A stretch of DNA of 6,732 bases from Actinomycetota bacterium. Lineage in GTDB: Bacteria; Actinomycetota; Actinomycetes; S36-B12; UBA10799. The notes under the pieces are model-generated. The model made no database searches. It saw only the letters and a list, made by a program, of their open reading frames with translations, and was not told the DNA's origin. Location: contig JAUPKO010000705.1 of assembly GCA_030837395.1 (NCBI GenBank), forward strand, positions 1 to 6,732, written 5' to 3'. Positions 1-6,287 of this stretch are shown here, in pieces (within the stretch, counting starts at the first letter, position 1; each line of letters starts with the position of its first letter). Made by a program: the position numbers and the translations under genes.

Positions 1-154
1 CGCCGAGACCCTCCAGGCCGCGGGCGTGCGGGTGCTGTACCCCGAGGCCAAGCGCGGCACAGCGGGCTCACGGGTCAACGTCTGCCACCCGAAGGACTGC
101 GGCGGAGTGCTGATGGAACTCGTCGAACCGGCCGCAGACAGCGCGGGCCACTGA
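1..154 (+). CDS. mce: Methylmalonyl-CoA epimerase, C-terminal fragment (5' end outside window)
   Basis: The reading frame enters at base 2 and gives 50 residues before a TGA stop. The visible end contains VNVCHPKDCGGVLMELVEP, which matches the conserved C-terminal beta-strand block of methylmalonyl-CoA epimerases (VOC/glyoxalase fold). The glutamate of MELVEP (fragment residue 39) is at the position of the family's last metal ligand; the other ligands lie outside the window. The family interconverts the 2R and 2S epimers of methylmalonyl-CoA, and in ethylmalonyl-CoA pathway organisms also ethylmalonyl-CoA. Lying about 100 bases upstream of ccr on the same strand fits this: Ccr makes (2S)-ethylmalonyl-CoA, which must be epimerised before the B12-dependent mutase acts. 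The HPKD and LVEP motifs make other VOC proteins less likely, although only about a third of the protein is visible. Confidence 0.85.
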   Translation, partial: AETLQAAGVRVLYPEAKRGTAGSRVNVCHPKDCGGVLMELVEPAADSAGH

Positions 155-188
155 CGGACCCGGGGTCGCCGGGAGAGGCGCCCAACCC

Positions 189-204
189 ATGAAGTATTTT
201 TCAT
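189..204. promoter_or_regulatory. AT-rich inverted repeat upstream of ccr (possible operator or promoter element)
   Basis: In the 96-base gap between the epimerase stop and ccr there is an AT-rich island (about 189-210) in otherwise GC-rich DNA. It contains a perfect 5-bp inverted repeat, ATGAA-N6-TTCAT. TATTTT at 195-200 fits a loose actinobacterial -10 (TANNNT), but I see no convincing -35 at the right spacing. It could be the ccr promoter or a regulator site. The short arms could also arise by chance. This is inference from composition and position only. Confidence 0.2.
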
Positions 205-240
205 CTATTCGACCACGACGCACCACGAGCGTACAACTGC

Positions 241-246
241 GAGGAG
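241..246 (+). promoter_or_regulatory. Ribosome binding site of ccr (GAGGAG)
   Basis: GAGGAG ends at 246. That is 7 bases before the ATG at 254 but only 4 bases before the GTG at 251, so the spacing favours the ATG as the start of ccr. Confidence 0.6.
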
Positions 247-253
247 AGAAGTG

Positions 254-1591
254 ATGGACCAGATCCGGGACGCCATCCTGGCCGGCGACACCAGCGCGGA
301 GGAATTCGCGAGCATCGAGATTCCCGACACCTACCGCGGAATCACGATCCACAAGGACGAGCAGGAGATCTTTGCCGGCGTACCTTCCCGCGACAAGGAC
401 CCGCGCAAGACCCTGCACCTTGACGACGTCCCGCTGCCCGAACTTGCCGCTGGCGAGGCCCTGGTCGCGGTCATGGCCAGCGCCATCAACTTCAACACCG
501 TGTGGTCGTCGATCTTCGAGCCCGTGAGCACCTTCGGTTTCCTGGAGCGGTACGGGCGCACCCACGCCGACGCGAAGCGCCACGACCTGCCCTACCACGT
601 GCTCGGCTCGGACCTCGCCGGCGTCGTGCTGCGCACCGGTCCTGGCGTGAACGCCTGGCACCCCGGCGACGAGGTCGTGGCCCACTGCCTGTCGGTGGAG
701 TTGGAGTCCCCCGCCGGCCACAACGACACCATGATGGACCCGGAACAGCGCATCTGGGGATTTGAGACCAACTTCGGCGGCCTGGCTGAACTCGCGATCG
801 TCAAGAGCAACCAGCTGATGCCCAAGCCGGCACACCTGTCGTGGGAGGAGGCCGCGAGCCCGGGTCTGGTCAACTCGACCGCCTATCGCCAACTCGTCTC
901 CACCAACGGCGGCGCCATGAAGCAGGGCGACACGGTGCTGATCTGGGGCGCTTCCGGCGGCCTGGGCGCGTTCGCCACGCAGTATGCGCTCAACGGTGGG
1001 GCGATCCCGGTGTGTGTCGTGTCGAGCCCGGAGAAGGCCGAGATCGTGCGCTCCATGGGGGCCGAACTCGTTATCGACCGCAAAGCCGGCGGCTACAAGT
1101 TCTGGGCCGACGAGACCACCCAGGACCCGCGCGAGTGGAAGCGCTTCGGCAAGGACATCCGCGACCTCACCGGTGGCGAGGACATCGACATCGTCTTCGA
1201 GCACCCGGGTCGGGAGACCTTCGGGGCCTCGGTGTTCGTCACCCGCAAGGGCGGCAAGATCGTCACGTGCGCCTCGACCTCGGGCTACATGCATGAGTAC
1301 GACAACCGCTACCTGTGGATGAACCTCAAGCGGATCATCGGCTCCCACTTCGCCAACTACCGCGAGGCCTACGAGGCCAACCGGCTCATCGAGAAGGGCA
1401 TGATCCACCCGACGCTGTCCAAGGCCTACGCACTCGAGGACACCGGCCAGGCCGCCTACGATGTGCACCGCAATCTGCACCAGGGCAAGGTCGGCGTGCT
1501 GGTGCTGGCGCCCGAAGAGGGGCTCGGCGTGCGCGATGAGGCCAAGCGCGCCAAGCACATCAACGAGATCAACCGCTTCCGGGACGTGTGA
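254..1591 (+). CDS. ccr: Crotonyl-CoA carboxylase/reductase
   Basis: Ccr reductively carboxylates crotonyl-CoA with NADPH and CO2 to (2S)-ethylmalonyl-CoA. This is the key step of the ethylmalonyl-CoA pathway and a source of ethylmalonyl-CoA extender units. The protein is a medium-chain dehydrogenase/reductase of 445 residues from the ATG, close to the usual length of about 447. The N-terminal GroES-like region includes LGSDLAGVV (about 117-125). The Rossmann NADPH site is IWGASGGLGAF (about 230-240). Numbered from the ATG at 254, Asn81 (NFN), Phe170-Glu171 (WGFE) and His365 (GSHFANY) fall exactly on the CO2-binding residues described for Kitasatospora setae Ccr. That supports both carboxylase activity, as opposed to a plain enoyl-CoA reductase, and this start. 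A GTG at 251, in frame and adjacent, is the alternative start, but GAGGAG at 241-246 is better spaced for the ATG. The gene is probably cotranscribed with the upstream epimerase, or has its own promoter in the AT-rich gap. Confidence 0.96.
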   Translation: MDQIRDAILAGDTSAEEFASIEIPDTYRGITIHKDEQEIFAGVPSRDKDPRKTLHLDDVPLPELAAGEALVAVMASAINFNTVWSSIFEPVSTFGFLERYGRTHADAKRHDLPYHVLGSDLAGVVLRTGPGVNAWHPGDEVVAHCLSVELESPAGHNDTMMDPEQRIWGFETNFGGLAELAIVKSNQLMPKPAHLSWEEAASPGLVNSTAYRQLVSTNGGAMKQGDTVLIWGASGGLGAFATQYALNGGAIPVCVVSSPEKAEIVRSMGAELVIDRKAGGYKFWADETTQDPREWKRFGKDIRDLTGGEDIDIVFEHPGRETFGASVFVTRKGGKIVTCASTSGYMHEYDNRYLWMNLKRIIGSHFANYREAYEANRLIEKGMIHPTLSKAYALEDTGQAAYDVHRNLHQGKVGVLVLAPEEGLGVRDEAKRAKHINEINRFRDV

Positions 1592-1614
1592 GGGCGGACC
1601 GCCAAGCTGTTGCA

Positions 1615-1656
1615 CTGAGGGCCAGCCCCGGCCACGCCGCTTGGGCTGGCTCTCAG
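1615..1656. terminator. Hairpin between convergent ccr and ABC-F genes, likely bidirectional terminator
   Basis: CTGAGGGCCAGCCC (1615-1628) pairs with GGGCTGGCTCTCAG (1643-1656). The stem is 14 bp with one G-T wobble (1620/1651) and the loop is 14 bases. It begins 24 bases after the ccr stop and overlaps the stop codon of the minus-strand gene (1653-1655). There is no T-tract on either side, as is common for hairpin terminators in high-GC actinomycetes. The position between two convergent genes is the main functional argument. Confidence 0.6.
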
Positions 1657-2621
1657 CCGAGCAGTTCCGACAATTCGAACCAGCGCTCCTCCAGCGCGGC
1701 AACCTCGGCCTCAACTTCGCGAAGTTGCGCCGTCAGGTCGGCCAACCCCGAGTAATCGCTCTGGTCGTGGGTCGCCATCCGGTCGTGTAGCCGAACCACT
1801 TGCTGCTCGAGTTTCTCCACACGCCGCTCGATGCCGCCGATCTCCTTTCGAATGGCGCGCTCCTGAGTGCTAGACAAACCCTCGTCTGCCACGGAAGTTG
1901 ACGCCGCAGCGCCCCCGCCGTCGGCGCCGGCGCGCCCACCCGTGCTCCCCGAGCCGCCCCCGGCCAGCACCGCCAGATACTCGTCCACCCCACCGGGCAG
2001 GTGCCGCAGCGCACCGTCCGCCATGAGGTAGATGTCATCACACACCCGCTCCAGGAAGTACCGGTCGTGCGACACCACCACCAAGGTCCCGGGCCACGAG
2101 TCCAACACGTCCTCCAACACCGTCAAGGTGTCGATGTCCAGATCGTTGGTCGGTTCGTCCAGCACCACCAGGTTGGGCCCGCGCAGCAGCAGTCGCAGCA
2201 GGAAGAGCCGGCGCAACTCGCCACCGGACAAGTCCCCCAACCGCTTCCACGCGGTGTCGTCGCTGAAGCCGAACTGCTCGAGCAGCTGCGACGGGGTGAG
2301 TTCCTCGCCCGTCGTCACCGTCACCTGCTCGCCCACATCACGCAACCACGGCAGCACCCGCGCGTCGGTGTCAACATCGGCCAGGCGCTGCTCCAGCGCC
2401 CCGGGGCGCACCGTGCTGCCCCGATCCACCCGGCCGGAGTCCACCAGCGGCGCGCCCGGACCCTGCTGATCCAGCACCAGCCGCATCAGCGTCGTCTTGC
2501 CCGCACCATTCGGCCCCAGGATGCCTACCCGGTCCCCCGGCCCAAGGCCCCACGTCAACTCCGTCGCGATCGGTGGCACACCCATGGCCGGTCGCAGGGT
2601 GACATCGCTCAGGTCAAGCAC
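1653..2621 (-). CDS. ABC-F ATPase (Uup-like), C-terminal half: second ATPase domain plus coiled-coil tail
   Basis: This frame continues, without any shift, the ABC-F frame that ends at the TAG at 2622-2624. It has 322 residues if translation starts at the GTG at 2621. It carries the whole second nucleotide-binding domain: Walker A GPNGAGKT (36-43), signature LSGGE (131-135), Walker B LVVLDEP (151-157) and the switch histidine in SHDRYF (185). A Gly/Ser/Ala-rich spacer follows (about 221-243), then a charged heptad-like region (about 251-318) resembling the C-terminal coiled coil of Uup-type proteins. ABC-F proteins are soluble and act at the ribosome E site; they are not transporters. The start has no good Shine-Dalgarno sequence: the bases before the GTG read GGGCAAGTAG. 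Separate translation would therefore rely on reinitiation after the TAG. Family proteins read straight through here with one residue between ...RLGK and V.DL..V, so this is the rear half of a split gene, or part of a gene carrying a nonsense mutation. The 3' end overlaps the convergent terminator hairpin. Confidence 0.8.
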   Translation of the reverse strand: MLDLSDVTLRPAMGVPPIATELTWGLGPGDRVGILGPNGAGKTTLMRLVLDQQGPGAPLVDSGRVDRGSTVRPGALEQRLADVDTDARVLPWLRDVGEQVTVTTGEELTPSQLLEQFGFSDDTAWKRLGDLSGGELRRLFLLRLLLRGPNLVVLDEPTNDLDIDTLTVLEDVLDSWPGTLVVVSHDRYFLERVCDDIYLMADGALRHLPGGVDEYLAVLAGGGSGSTGGRAGADGGGAAASTSVADEGLSSTQERAIRKEIGGIERRVEKLEQQVVRLHDRMATHDQSDYSGLADLTAQLREVEAEVAALEERWFELSELLG

Positions 2622-3494
2622 CTACTTGCCCAACCGGGCGGCGGCGACGGTCCGTAGCCGCATCGCGTCGCGCACCGGCGGCTCATCCTCGATCAGAGCG
2701 TTGGCGGCATCGATGCGGAACTTGGGTTTGGAGGTGCGCGCCGGCGGGCCTCGCCGCAGCCAGGCGAGCTCCTTGCGCAGCACGTTGGCACGGCGAGCGC
2801 CAATCACCGCCGCCTGCCGCTCCCGTTCGGTCTTGGCCAGCACATAGGCGGCATAGCCACCGTCGTAGGCGTCCACCACACCGTCATGCACCTCCCACGT
2901 GAGCGAGGTGACCTCGTCGAGGAACCAGCGGTCGTGCGTGACCACCACCAGCGCCCGCCGTTTGGGCAACGCCTGCACGTGGTCGGCCAACCAGCGGATG
3001 GCCTTGAGATCGAGATGGTTGGTCGGCTCATCCAGGACCAGCACCTCCCAGTCCGCCACCAGTGCTCGTGCCAACGCCACCCGACGGGATTCACCGCCGC
3101 TGAGGTTGTCCGTCGCCTGCGCCAGAAGGGGCGCGTCCAGGCTGCCGAACAGCCCGCCCACGACGTCCCGGATGCCCGCGTCAGCAGCCCATTCATGGTG
3201 CTGCGAGTCGCCCACGATCGCCTCCTGCACCGAGCCGGACGGGAGTCGATCGTGTTGGGCCACAACCGCCACCCGCACCCCAGCGCTGACCACCACACGG
3301 CCGGAGTCGATGTGGCCTACCCCGGTGAGGGTGTCCAGCAGAGTGGACTTGCCGGCCCCGTTGCGTCCCACCACTCCGATCCGATCACCCGCGGCCACCC
3401 CGAGGCTCACGTGATCGAGCAGCGTGCGGTCGCCCCGCACAACGGTGACATCGTCGAGTTGCAGCAGCGGTGCTCCGGCGGCTGGTGGCGCCAC
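2622..3494 (-). CDS. ABC-F ATPase (Uup-like), N-terminal half: first ATPase domain plus linker
   Basis: The protein has 290 residues from the GTG at 3494. That codon overlaps the acyltransferase stop by one base (TAGTG) and has AGGG 6 bases upstream. It holds a full first nucleotide-binding domain: Walker A GRNGAGKS (43-50), Q-loop glutamine (80), signature LSGGE (131-135), Walker B VLVLDEP (151-157) and the switch histidine in THDRWF (187). The inter-domain linker follows (about 220-270), including KELAWLRRGPPARTSKPKFR (241-260), a hallmark of ABC-F proteins. This arm reaches toward the P-site tRNA and identifies the family. The frame stops at a TAG right after ...AARLGK, where relatives run on into domain 2. 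Read through, the product would be 613 residues, a normal length for this family. Translation is probably coupled to the acyltransferase upstream. The long open frame upstream of 3494 in the same phase is only a shadow of the acyltransferase. Whether this half works alone, pairs with the downstream half or is a dead product cannot be decided from sequence. Confidence 0.82.
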   Translation of the reverse strand: MAPPAAGAPLLQLDDVTVVRGDRTLLDHVSLGVAAGDRIGVVGRNGAGKSTLLDTLTGVGHIDSGRVVVSAGVRVAVVAQHDRLPSGSVQEAIVGDSQHHEWAADAGIRDVVGGLFGSLDAPLLAQATDNLSGGESRRVALARALVADWEVLVLDEPTNHLDLKAIRWLADHVQALPKRRALVVVTHDRWFLDEVTSLTWEVHDGVVDAYDGGYAAYVLAKTERERQAAVIGARRANVLRKELAWLRRGPPARTSKPKFRIDAANALIEDEPPVRDAMRLRTVAAARLGK

Positions 3495-5428
3495 TACGAA
3501 CCCTGCACTGTGGCGGTGATCAACTTGGCGTACACGTCGACCCCGACCTCCGAGAGGTGGATGCCGTCCTCGACGAAGTACTCGCCGTGGCCCTCGGCCA
3601 CCGTGGCGAAGTCCGCGACTCGCACATTCGGGAACTTCGCGCCAACCTCCGTCATCACCTTGTTGGCGTCCGCCTGCCACCAGTGCGGGCCGTAGGACGT
3701 CACCAGTACCACACGGCGACGGTCGGACAACTCCTGCAGCACGGCCGTCAACTCGTCCGAGTCCACCACCCCATTGGTGCCGGTCTGGATCACCACCACC
3801 TGATCGAGTTGGCCGGCAGCCTTGCGTTCCCTGACTCGGCTGAAGATCTCCGGAGCCTGCCGGCTCACAGCCGCGTCGACGGTGACGGCCGGCAAGAACG
3901 CCCCCAATTCGTCCGCGGCTCCCACCAACAGGGAGTCCCCCAGCGCCGTCGTCGGGGTCTGGAACGTAATCGGGCCGGTGTCGACCGGCGTGCTGGGGCT
4001 GGTCGTCGGCTCGGGAGTCGGCTCGGGTGCGGCGGCCGTGGGCGTCGCACCCGGTTCCGGCGTCTCGGGCAGCGGGGCGGCATTGAGCTCGGTCTTGCCG
4101 CCGAGGTAGTCCCGCGCGTTCGGTGCCGACACCGTGGCGACCCCGAAGGCCACCAATGCGGCCACGGTGAACCCCGCCAGCCCGACGGTCGTCAGTCGAC
4201 GCGAGGGGTTGATCCCAGCGGCGAACCAGGCCTTGACCGCGGGGATCGCGGTGCCTCGCCGGAAGGGAATCTCCAGATAGCGGTACGAGACCTCCGCCAC
4301 GGCAAACGTCAGGGCGAGTTGCAGCACGAAGGTGGGCACCGCACCGAACGGCACATCGATATCCGGCCGGGTCACGACGAAGATGGGCCAGTGGTACAGG
4401 TAGAGGCCATACGAGCGGGTGCCGATGTAGCGCAGCACCGCGATGGCGAAGACCGGCCCCAGCAGCGACGCCGGATGCGCCACGACCGCCATCATCACCG
4501 CCACCGCACCGGCGAACAGCAGGAATCCGCCCCGGTAGAGCCAGTCCCCCGACTCGTGCACGTTCACGTAGGCCCACAGCACACCCATGGTCGCGACGAC
4601 GCCCACACCGGTGAGGGCCCACCGCCGCGACGGGGCAAGGGATCGGGGCATCGCACCGGGCCGGAACACGGCGGCCAAGGCGGCGCCCACCAGCAGACTC
4701 ATGGCGTGGGTGTCGGTGCCGAAGTAGAGCCGGCTTGCGTCGGCGTAGGTCGGCATGTTCCACAGGAACGACAGGAACGCCATCAGCAGGGTGGACGCCA
4801 GGGCGGTCCATAGCGCCACCCGCCCGACACCGATGCGGCCCCAGGCGCGGTAGAGCACCAGCAGCACCAGCGGCCACAGGAGGTAGAACTGCTCCTCGAT
4901 GGCCAGTGACCACAGGTGCTGCAACAGCGGCGGCCGGCCGATCGCCTCGAAGTACGACTGCTGCTCGACGATGAACGACCAATTGGCCACGTAGAACAGC
5001 GAAGGCAGCACCGACCGGCGGAACTGGCCGGCCGCATCGTGGGCGAACAGCACCACCAACAGCGCCGAAAGCGCGATCATGGCGACCAGCGGCGGCAGCA
5101 ACCGACGCGCACGATGGAGGTAGAAGACCCGGAAGTTGATCGAGCCGCGAGCGGCCAACTGCTCCAGCAGGAGGGTGGAGATCAGGAATCCCGAGAGCAC
5201 GAAGAACACGTCGACGCCGAGGAATCCGCCCGGCAGCCAGTCCGGCATGCCGTGGAACACCAGCACCCCCAGGACCGCCAACGCACGAATCCCATCGAGC
5301 CCCGGGATGTAACCCATCGCGGGGGCCTCGTACTGCAGGTACTGCCACGGCGAAACGTGGGGCGACCGCCGGCGTGAATCACGGCTCGGGGCGCGACGAG
5401 ACGCGCGCGTTCCCACCGTGGAAGCCAT
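3494..5428 (-). CDS. Membrane acyltransferase 3 (OafA/YrhL type) with C-terminal SGNH domain
   Basis: The protein has 644 residues in three parts. (1) Residues about 38-390 form an acyltransferase-3 domain with multiple hydrophobic helices. It begins YIPGLDGIRALAVLGV, with the conserved His59 (VFHG), RARR at 106-109 and SLAIEEQFYLLWP (174-186). (2) After a last membrane helix (about 413-434) comes a Pro/Thr/Glu-rich linker (about 450-485). (3) An SGNH-hydrolase-like domain (about 494-640) has GDSLL with Ser499, GTNG with Asn552, and DGIH with Asp621 and His624, so the catalytic residues look intact. Such fusions move acyl groups across the membrane and O-acylate cell-surface glycans or lipids; the substrate here is unknown. 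Start choice: the ATG at 5428 has AAGGG 9 bases upstream. An ATG at 5317 (Met38) has GAGG 8 bases upstream and would begin close to the usual family N-terminus (607 residues), dropping an Arg-rich 37-residue extension. The stop overlaps the GTG of the ABC-F gene, so the two are likely one transcript. Confidence 0.92.
   Translation of the reverse strand: MASTVGTRASRRAPSRDSRRRSPHVSPWQYLQYEAPAMGYIPGLDGIRALAVLGVLVFHGMPDWLPGGFLGVDVFFVLSGFLISTLLLEQLAARGSINFRVFYLHRARRLLPPLVAMIALSALLVVLFAHDAAGQFRRSVLPSLFYVANWSFIVEQQSYFEAIGRPPLLQHLWSLAIEEQFYLLWPLVLLVLYRAWGRIGVGRVALWTALASTLLMAFLSFLWNMPTYADASRLYFGTDTHAMSLLVGAALAAVFRPGAMPRSLAPSRRWALTGVGVVATMGVLWAYVNVHESGDWLYRGGFLLFAGAVAVMMAVVAHPASLLGPVFAIAVLRYIGTRSYGLYLYHWPIFVVTRPDIDVPFGAVPTFVLQLALTFAVAEVSYRYLEIPFRRGTAIPAVKAWFAAGINPSRRLTTVGLAGFTVAALVAFGVATVSAPNARDYLGGKTELNAAPLPETPEPGATPTAAAPEPTPEPTTSPSTPVDTGPITFQTPTTALGDSLLVGAADELGAFLPAVTVDAAVSRQAPEIFSRVRERKAAGQLDQVVVIQTGTNGVVDSDELTAVLQELSDRRRVVLVTSYGPHWWQADANKVMTEVGAKFPNVRVADFATVAEGHGEYFVEDGIHLSEVGVDVYAKLITATVQGS
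4005..4028. repeat. Tandem 12-base repeat in the acyltransferase linker
   Basis: Two adjacent copies of GTCGGCTCGGG(A/T) differ only at the last base. On the minus strand they encode Pro-Glu-Pro-Thr twice, within the disordered Pro/Thr-rich linker between the membrane part and the SGNH domain. This looks like a small in-frame duplication that lengthens the linker, with no effect on the reading frame. Confidence 0.7.
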
Positions 5429-5508
5429 TCACCCGAGCCCTTCGAACGTTTGCGCCACCCTACGCGAGTCCACCCACGAGGGGCCTGCGACGCGCCCTCC
5501 TAGCGTGC

Positions 5509-5560
5509 CACGGTTCGCTGACTGTTGCGCCCAGGTGCGCGGCGAGTCACGGCAACCGTG
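5509..5560. terminator. Imperfect stem-loop at the 3' end of the hydrolase gene
   Basis: CACGGTT (5509-5515) pairs with AACCGTG (5554-5560). After a small internal loop, TGACT (5519-5523) pairs with AGTCA (5545-5549), and GCGC (5527-5530) pairs with GCGC (5537-5540) around a 6-base loop. The structure spans the minus-strand hydrolase stop (5547-5549) and lies upstream of the acyltransferase. There is no T-tract. It could end or attenuate transcription between the two gene pairs. This is inferred from pairing and position only. Confidence 0.3.
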
Positions 5561-6287
5561 CCGCCCAGGAAACCAACATGTCGCTCACCCGGTTGGGGCA
5601 CTCCACCGCCGCGAGGTGGCCAGCGCTGGCGATCTCGCTCAGCGGCGCACCACCGAGCGCCTGCGCCATGGCCAACGACTCCGGCAACGGGGTGAGGCTG
5701 TCCTCCTGCCCCACGAGTACCAGTGCGGGCCGGCGGAACAGCGCCAGATCGGCCGTCGAGTCCGGCCGTTGAGCCATGGCACGCTGCGCCCAGGCCACCA
5801 TCTGCGGGTCGGCCTCCAGGATCCACCGGCGCACCCGTTCCACTACTGCCGCCCTGGTCTCCCGCGTCGTTTCTCCCAGCAGTTGGTCCAGGGTGGCCTC
5901 GGGCACCCAGGCCATGCCCTCGCGTTCCACCCGCTCGGCGTATGCCTCGCGATTGCGGGCGGCTGCCTCGGTGTCGGCCGACGCCTTGGTGTCAAGCAGC
6001 GCGACGGCGTCGATACGCTGCGGCACGGACCGCAGCAACGCCATCGCCAAATATCCCCCCATCGACAATCCGGCCACGGCGAACTGTTGATGGCCAGCGT
6101 CGGCCATAAAGGCGAGCACATAGCGGGCCATGGCGGCCATGTCCGGCTCGTCGGTGCGGTACGAGCGCTCCGATGAGAGCAGATCGGGGACAAGGACCTC
6201 GTGCCCGGCCTCGGTCAGCGCCCGCTCCTGCGCGGCGAACATGGCCGGACCGAACGGAAAGGCGTGCAGCAACGCGATGGCCGCCAT
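5547..6287 (-). CDS. Alpha/beta-fold hydrolase
   Basis: A complete 246-residue protein, a normal size for a single-domain alpha/beta hydrolase. It opens with AIALLHAFPFG, the oxyanion-hole strand, where HA replaces the more usual HG. The nucleophile elbow is GLSMG with Ser75, the acid is in VGQEDSLTP (Asp196) and the base in SAGHLA (His224). The lid region contains LLDTKASADTEAAARN (97-112), a pattern seen in a large group of uncharacterised actinobacterial hydrolases related to 3-oxoadipate enol-lactonases and esterases. There is no signal peptide, so it is probably cytoplasmic. The ATG overlaps the stop of the upstream SDR gene (TGATG), so the two are translationally coupled and probably act on related substrates. 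The exact substrate cannot be read from sequence; ester, thioester or lactone hydrolysis are all possible. Confidence 0.9.
   Translation of the reverse strand: MAAIALLHAFPFGPAMFAAQERALTEAGHEVLVPDLLSSERSYRTDEPDMAAMARYVLAFMADAGHQQFAVAGLSMGGYLAMALLRSVPQRIDAVALLDTKASADTEAAARNREAYAERVEREGMAWVPEATLDQLLGETTRETRAAVVERVRRWILEADPQMVAWAQRAMAQRPDSTADLALFRRPALVLVGQEDSLTPLPESLAMAQALGGAPLSEIASAGHLAAVECPNRVSDMLVSWAARLP

Noticed and set aside
68..1714. 548-residue open frame on the minus strand opposite ccr
   Set aside because: It is antisense to a clear Ccr and the epimerase end, has low-complexity composition typical of high-GC shadow frames, and matches no family I recognise.
2622..2624. TAG as a genome-wide recoded amber codon (for example pyrrolysine)
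   Set aside because: The acyltransferase gene next door ends with TAG in a normal C-terminal position, so TAG acts as a stop here, and no recoding machinery is visible. Local readthrough remains possible.
3470..4813. 447-residue open frame on the plus strand opposite the acyltransferase
   Set aside because: It is rich in Arg, His, Gly and Gln with no domain motif, which is what the complement of a GC-rich membrane protein gene gives. The minus-strand gene has intact family motifs.
3495..5348. Upstream part of a 908-residue minus-strand frame continuous with the ABC-F N-terminal half, as if a giant fusion protein
   Set aside because: Upstream of 3494 the frame is an out-of-phase reading of the acyltransferase gene and has no coherent domain. 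The ABC-F similarity begins only at about residue 9 after the GTG at 3494.
5457..5462. TAGGGT on the minus strand as a -10 box for the acyltransferase
   Set aside because: It fits TANNNT, but no -35-like hexamer lies at a suitable distance, and such matches are common by chance.
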